The translations under genes were made by a program, and so were the position numbers. The notes under the pieces were generated by a model. It was not told the origin of the DNA and ran no database searches. It worked only from the letters and a program-made list of their open reading frames with translations. From Asterochloris sp. CNOR1 (lineage: Eukaryota; Chlorophyta; Trebouxiophyceae; Trebouxiales; Trebouxiaceae), in contig OZ017757.1 in the NCBI GenBank assembly GCA_963969365.1, positions 1,240,001-1,304,000 on the forward strand: a DNA stretch of 64,000 bases. Reading direction: 5' to 3'. Positions 61,501 to 64,000 of this stretch are shown in pieces. How positions within the stretch are numbered: position 1 is the first letter of the stretch; each line of letters begins with the position of its first letter.

Positions 61501-63531
61501 CTCTGACTCAGACAGCCTGCCTGGGCGCTCACCAGTCTCTCAGCATCGAGCGCTGCAGCGATGGCAGCCGTCACGATGCCACGCGCTGCCTGCAGAGCCC
61601 ACACGATCACATCAAACTTGACCCGAGTCTGTGCAAGAGGCACACACCTGGATGTTGAGGGCTTGCTCTAGCAGCAGCACCATCTCGGAAGAAAGATCCT
61701 TCATGCAGCCTGGTCCCTAAGCCATTGGCAGCAGCGCAACAGCTGCTGAGGCAGCTGTCAAGCCTCAGAGCTTTGCCGCGGATGTGGTAAACCCAAAGCT
61801 GACAACCTGGACAGAGGCAGTGACATGCTGCTGCAGGCAGCCCACACAGCTGCAGGAGACACCCGAATGCAGCTCTAAAGCATATGCCAACCACAATGCA
61901 GCTCTTACCAGCACAGCTGCCCTCTCCTCTGCAGCCACCGCCACCGCCAGCTCTGGCAGCGCAGCGGCAGCTCCCTGCAAGACACGATGGCTTGTTCTAC
62001 TGTGCCAGCATCACATGGGAGGGTGCGACATGTTGTGATCACCATGGCATGCACCTGATGCCCCATGACAAGTGCAACACAGCTAAGCTGTGCAAGCGCC
62101 CACAGGCAAGCAGATCAGAGCTCAGACAGGACAGGACGCTCACCAGAAGTTCGGCCTCCCCTTCCTCTGCGGCCAGTGCCACTGCCAGCTCAGGCAGGGC
62201 TGCTGCGGCTGCCTGCATTGCACAAAGGGCATAAGCTGACGCCCCACGCCAAGCACAACGCAGCTGGGTTGTGCAAATGCCCGCAGGCAAGCATACCACA
62301 GCACAGAGAGGACAGGAGGCCCACCAGCAGCTCAACCTCCCACCCATCTGCAGCGCGGTCTGCAGGTCCCTGCATGACATGACGGGCCATTCACCTCTGC
62401 CAGCATCACATGGGCGAGTGACGACATGTTGTGGTTACCATTGCATGCACCTGATGCCATAAGCTGATGCCCCACGCCAAGCACAACACAGCTGGGCTGT
62501 GCAAGCGCCCACAGGCAAATACATCACAGCCCAGACAGGACGGGACGCTCACCAGGAGCTGGCTCCCCCAATCCTCAGCAGCCTGGGCGGCCGATGCCAC
62601 CGCCTGCTCAGGCAGGACTGGTGCCGCTGCCTGCAGTGCACAATAGAGAGCATGGCTCCGTAGGAAGAAAAATGTTGACGCTGATGGTCATGATGTCATG
62701 CCCCGTGAAACAGGCGCTGGAGAACAATGACGAACATGCCCAATAGGCACAGGCAGTGGAAAGTGCTGCCGCAGGCAGCCCTTCAAGCTGCAGGAGACAC
62801 CCAGATGCAGTTGTCGAGCATTTGCCATCCACAACACAGCTCTTACCAGTTTGGGAGCAGCCTCCTCCTCTGCAGCCACCGCCCCTACCAGCTCCGGCAG
62901 CGCGGCTGCAGCTCCCTGCATGACACGATGGGTTGTCCACCTCTGCCAGCATCATATGGGAGGGTGTCGACATGCTGTGATCACCATGGCATGCACCTGA
63001 TGGCAAAAGCTAATGCCCCACGCCAAGCACAACACAGCCGCGTTGTGCAAACGCCCACAGGCCAGCAGACCATGGCGCAGACAGGACAGGATGCTCACCA
63101 AGAGCTCCGTTTCCCATTCCTCTGCTGCCTGGTCTGCAGGTCCCTGCACGACACAATGGGTTGTTCATGATTTCAGCCCCCTGGCATGGCATCAGAGCAC
63201 ATGCTTCACCTGGGTCAGCAACAGACAGACCCTCACGAGGTGCAAAGCTGCATGGCTCAGCATGCTGTCCCACAAGCCTGCCGCTGTCACATCAAAGGTG
63301 CAACAATGCACCATGGGCGGCCGGCTATCCTGCCTTTCAATTCAATGCAAAGGCTCTCAGCAGACAACATGCGGCATTTACCAAAGCAGGGCAGGACAGC
63401 TGAGCAGCCCCCCACCCCCACCCCCTCCCCCCTGGGGGATCCCGGCCCCTGAGGTCACGGCTCACCATCAGATCTTGAAAATCCTCTCGGAGCAAAAGGT
63501 CCGACTCCAGGGTGATATCACTGGCTGACAT
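55577..63531 (-). CDS. Protein kinase with exon-array N-terminus and long coiled coil
   Basis: Eighteen exons chain in phase to 776 residues: 63531-63466, 63143-63099, 62915-62847, 62630-62553, 62369-62325, 62212-62144, 61974-61909, 61698-61648, 61628-61533, 61115-60258, 59992-59819, 58868-58771, 57846-57741, 57270-57161, 56800-56698, 56378-56292, 56093-56022, 55714-55577. The start MSASDITLESDLLLREDFQD is clear. Residues ~23-130 come from six repeated exons. Residues ~196-481 form an Ala/Gln/Leu-rich coiled coil. The kinase domain has glycine loop LLGAGTYGSV (~489-498), Lys in VALKH (~512), Glu in RAEAEINRRI, catalytic loop LVHCDIKSNN (~598-607), KVIDFGNTK (Asp ~628), YMTPEM in place of APE, DVWALGATVIDVA and MPQNRPTMADIAEEM. 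The weak APE and NRPTM-type tail suggest the TKL or receptor-kinase-like group, cytoplasmic here since no membrane segment is seen. The loop has HCD, a non-RD type. Whether all array exons are spliced in together is not shown by sequence. Confidence 0.85.
61909..63143 (-). repeat. Array of six tandemly duplicated phase-0 exons in kinase 2
   Basis: Two exon types recur. Type A has 15 codons: 63143-63099 (GPADQAAEEWETELL) and 62369-62325 (GPADRAADGWEVELL). Type B has 22-26 codons: 62915-62847 (GAAAALPELVGAVAAEEE..), 62630-62553 (AAAPVLPEQAVASAAQAA..), 62212-62144 (AAAAALPELAVALAAEEG..), 61974-61909 (GAAAALPELAVAVAAEER..). Every copy keeps an AG acceptor and a GT donor and is an exact multiple of three, starting and ending in phase 0. 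The introns are repeated too: ctgccagcatcacatgggag-like text at 62005, 62398 and 62943, and ccccacgccaagcacaac at about 62242, 62470 and 63016. Confidence 0.9.
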
Positions 63532-63549
63532 GGCGCCGACCGCAAACTT

Positions 63550-63960
63550 AGGGCTGCAGGCAGACGAGATGGCTCATGAGGTGCCAGCAAAACATCAGAC
63601 CCTGAAAAGAACGAAGTCACTGAGTCACTTGCAGACCTGCAGGCAGACGAAACAGTCAGAACCTTCCAGCAGAGCACAAGCAACAGATCATTGTGCTGCT
63701 GACCAAGGCAAGCCTGCGAGCGGATGGAGAAGGGCCGGTGACTGCCGACAAGAGTCTGGGGCAGCAGGGCAGCCTTGATGATGGCAGTCTCCCTGTGAGC
63801 ATGACTGGCTCCCTGGCTGGGCTGCTCGGGCCCAGGGGAAAGCAGCATCCGACAGAACTCTCCCTGCAGCATCTGTGGCACAGCCTACAGACCAAGGCAC
63901 ACATGAGGTGGGGTTCAGGGCCTTCATCAATTCCAGCTGCACTTCAATTTTATCTCTAAA
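63550..63960 (+). CDS. Possible 5' exons of a gene running off the right edge
   Basis: On the plus strand, divergent from kinase 2, two stretches have coding-like composition. About 63570-63690 reads GASKTSDPEKNEVTESLADL and QADETVRTFQQSTSNRSL. About 63705-63910 reads ADKSLGQQGSLDDGSLPVSM and TGSLAGLLGPRGKQHPTELS. They are in different frames, and I could not find a junction that joins them. No family is recognised; the opposite-strand frames are less plausible. Confidence 0.3.
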
Positions 63961-64000
63961 CAATGTCATCTTGTTTTCTACTCACAGGTGAGGACCCATG

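Noticed and set aside
61909-63143. Transposable element or satellite explanation for the 62-63 kb repeats
   Set aside because: The units coincide with exon plus flanking intron of one gene, keep splice sites and phase, and show no terminal repeats or transposase.

Overview
The window is nuclear DNA of a green alga, most likely a chlorophyte microalga of the trebouxiophyte type. Genes are broken into many short exons (often 8-18 per gene) separated by introns of about 50-700 bp. Nearly all splice acceptors read (c)tgcag, and most donors read gtgagn or gtaagn. The gene set is that of the plant lineage: a plastid-type geranylgeranyl diphosphate synthase, a RAF2/PCD-like chloroplast protein, a peroxisomal LON2 with a C-terminal SKL, an HVA22/REEP protein, an MSL-type MscS channel and a TauE/SafE family transporter. 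I assembled the gene models by hand. I required GT-AG (rarely GC-AG) junctions whose phases match and total coding lengths divisible by three; LON2, kinase 2, GGPPS, TauE/SafE, MscS, HVA22, Nudix and the ATL-like gene meet this over their full length.

Layout. 1-1480 (+): isolated exons of uncertain gene. 3355-13000 (+): a CaMKK/SnAK-like protein kinase with a C-terminal cyclic-nucleotide-binding-like domain. 13542-14671 (-): RAF2-like pterin carbinolamine dehydratase. 16319-24963 (-): peroxisomal Lon protease. 25085-30553 (+): MscS-like channel, head-to-head with LON2. 30717-31741 (-): Nudix hydrolase. 32180-33977 (+): HVA22/REEP-like protein. 34236-40321 (+): a 773-residue protein I do not recognise. 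41363-45022 (+): GGPP synthase. 46008-48250 (-): alkyltransferase-like DNA-repair protein. 48332-52581 (+): TauE/SafE family membrane protein. 53016-54630 (+): frame-broken F-box/LRR-like pseudogene. 55577-63531 (-): coiled-coil protein kinase. 63550-63960 (+): possible first exons of a gene running off the right edge.

The most unusual property is inside the introns. Again and again they hold decayed copies of a neighbouring exon, usually with its splice site still recognisable. I see this in at least ten of the genes or gene fragments. It ranges from barely legible relics, through a 72-73 bp tandem array ending in the real exon (37208-37365), to six intact phase-0 exon copies at the start of kinase 2 (61909-63143). 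This suggests that local tandem duplication of exon/intron boundaries is a main source of intron sequence here, and sometimes of new exons.

Functionally the window is ordinary housekeeping: plastid isoprenoid supply, peroxisomal proteolysis, membrane tension release, a sulfur-type or organic-anion transporter, DNA alkylation repair and two signalling kinases, both non-RD. The genes are not co-functional. Two divergent pairs share very short promoters (81 and 121 bp between start codons).
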